Assembly (NCBI RefSeq): GCF_024323335.1
Contig: NC_066584.1
Location: forward strand, 268,018,344 to 268,082,343
Origin: Lathyrus oleraceus
Lineage: Eukaryota > Streptophyta > Magnoliopsida > Fabales > Fabaceae
DNA: 64,000 nucleotides
Direction of reading: 5' to 3'
The translations under genes and the position numbers were made by a program. A model generated the notes under the pieces. That model saw only the letters and a program-made list of their open reading frames with translations. It made no database searches and was not told the origin of the DNA. This document shows, one piece after another, positions 63,666-64,000 of this stretch. The first letter of the stretch is position 1. The number at the start of each line of letters is the position of its first letter.

Positions 63666-64000
63666 TGTCGCAACCTGAAAAATATAGTGCGCGAAAAAAC
63701 AACCGGCGAAAGAAAATGACAGAAGAGTCGCCACCGTGCGTTATTCATCCCAAAGGAGGGAAAGGAAACGCTCGAAGTTAACCTGAAAAAGGAAAGGACA
63801 AGACGGGGTCTTGCAACCAAATCTTAGGTTCAGGAGTCGGTTATGCGAAGGGAAGGTATTAGCACCCCTACGCATCCGTAGTACTCTACGGGATCCACTT
63901 TTGTAATTCTTGTCTAAAGGGTGTGGGTTTATCTAATGTGTTATTTACTAAAAAAAAGGGGGTTAAATGAAAATGACTCGCGCGGATGTCGCATCCACTG
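63666..64000 (-). mobile_element. Ogre 5' LTR end, minus strand, runs past the window
   Basis: In element orientation it ends TTGCGACA. Further in it has the blocks GATGCGTAGGGGTGCTAATA and CGCATAACCGACTCC, which match the ends of the LTRs at 47372-52177 and 53845-58616. The rest lies outside the window. Confidence 0.9.

Overview
The window is plant nuclear DNA from a repeat-rich legume genome. The evidence is one intron-containing angiosperm terpene synthase gene surrounded almost entirely by LTR retrotransposons, many of them Ogre-type Ty3/gypsy elements with LTRs of nearly 5 kb. Very large Ogre LTRs, a Ser/Arg-type tRNA primer site (TGGCGACTCTGCTGGGGA) and the extra ORF1 before gag point to the pea/faba bean/vetch tribe (Fabeae), but the species is an inference. 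No bacterial-style genes, tRNA, rRNA or CRISPR arrays were seen.

Left part (1-15.8 kb). A decayed Ty1/copia pol fragment (1-2341, +) is followed by the only ordinary host gene: a seven-exon TPS-b type monoterpene synthase on the minus strand (5601-2766). It has an RR(x8)W motif, RxR, DDVYD and an NDLGT metal-binding motif. All exons are open, but two intron donors look damaged. Upstream lie a TATA box, a pure (AT)74 microsatellite, degenerate AT-rich repeats, a SIRE/Maximus-like copia LTR ending near 8698, a LINE reverse-transcriptase tail (about 8699-9190) and several kilobases of AT-rich or unassigned DNA with small local repeats.

Middle part (15.8-39.2 kb). An old Ogre LTR (element A, +) is split by three later insertions that fall within about 75 bp of the host sequence: a Ty1/copia element on the minus strand (19289-27002, duplication CTAAT), a solo Ogre-type LTR (27015-32009, duplication CTTCC) and a non-autonomous Athila-type element (32082-39125, duplication GTTTT). 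The Athila element keeps gag and protease but has lost RT, RNase H and integrase. The host LTR resumes at 39126 and ends at 39238, directly before its primer-binding site.

Right part (39.2-64 kb). The order is LTR A, internal region 1 (ORF1 fused by deletion to the integrase tail), LTR B (41475-46203), internal region 2 (leader, ORF1, start of gag), LTR C (58999-62854). This LTR-internal-LTR-internal-LTR order suggests unequal recombination. Internal region 2 carries two further solo LTRs (47372-52177 in ORF1, duplication TCATG; 53845-58616 in gag, duplication CCTTG); removing each LTR plus one duplication copy restores the reading frame. The right edge holds the start of an opposite-strand Ogre element (leader, perfect 18-base primer site 63646-63663, LTR 63666 to the window edge).

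Functionally, the window is one candidate specialised-metabolism gene beside a retrotransposon graveyard. I see no clear new multi-gene system. The most unusual signals are the insertion cluster, the GTTAACCGGTTAAC palindrome array in the copia leader, the hairpin array in the Athila LTR, the variable-number minisatellite in the Ogre LTRs, and the possible recent splice-site loss in the terpene synthase.
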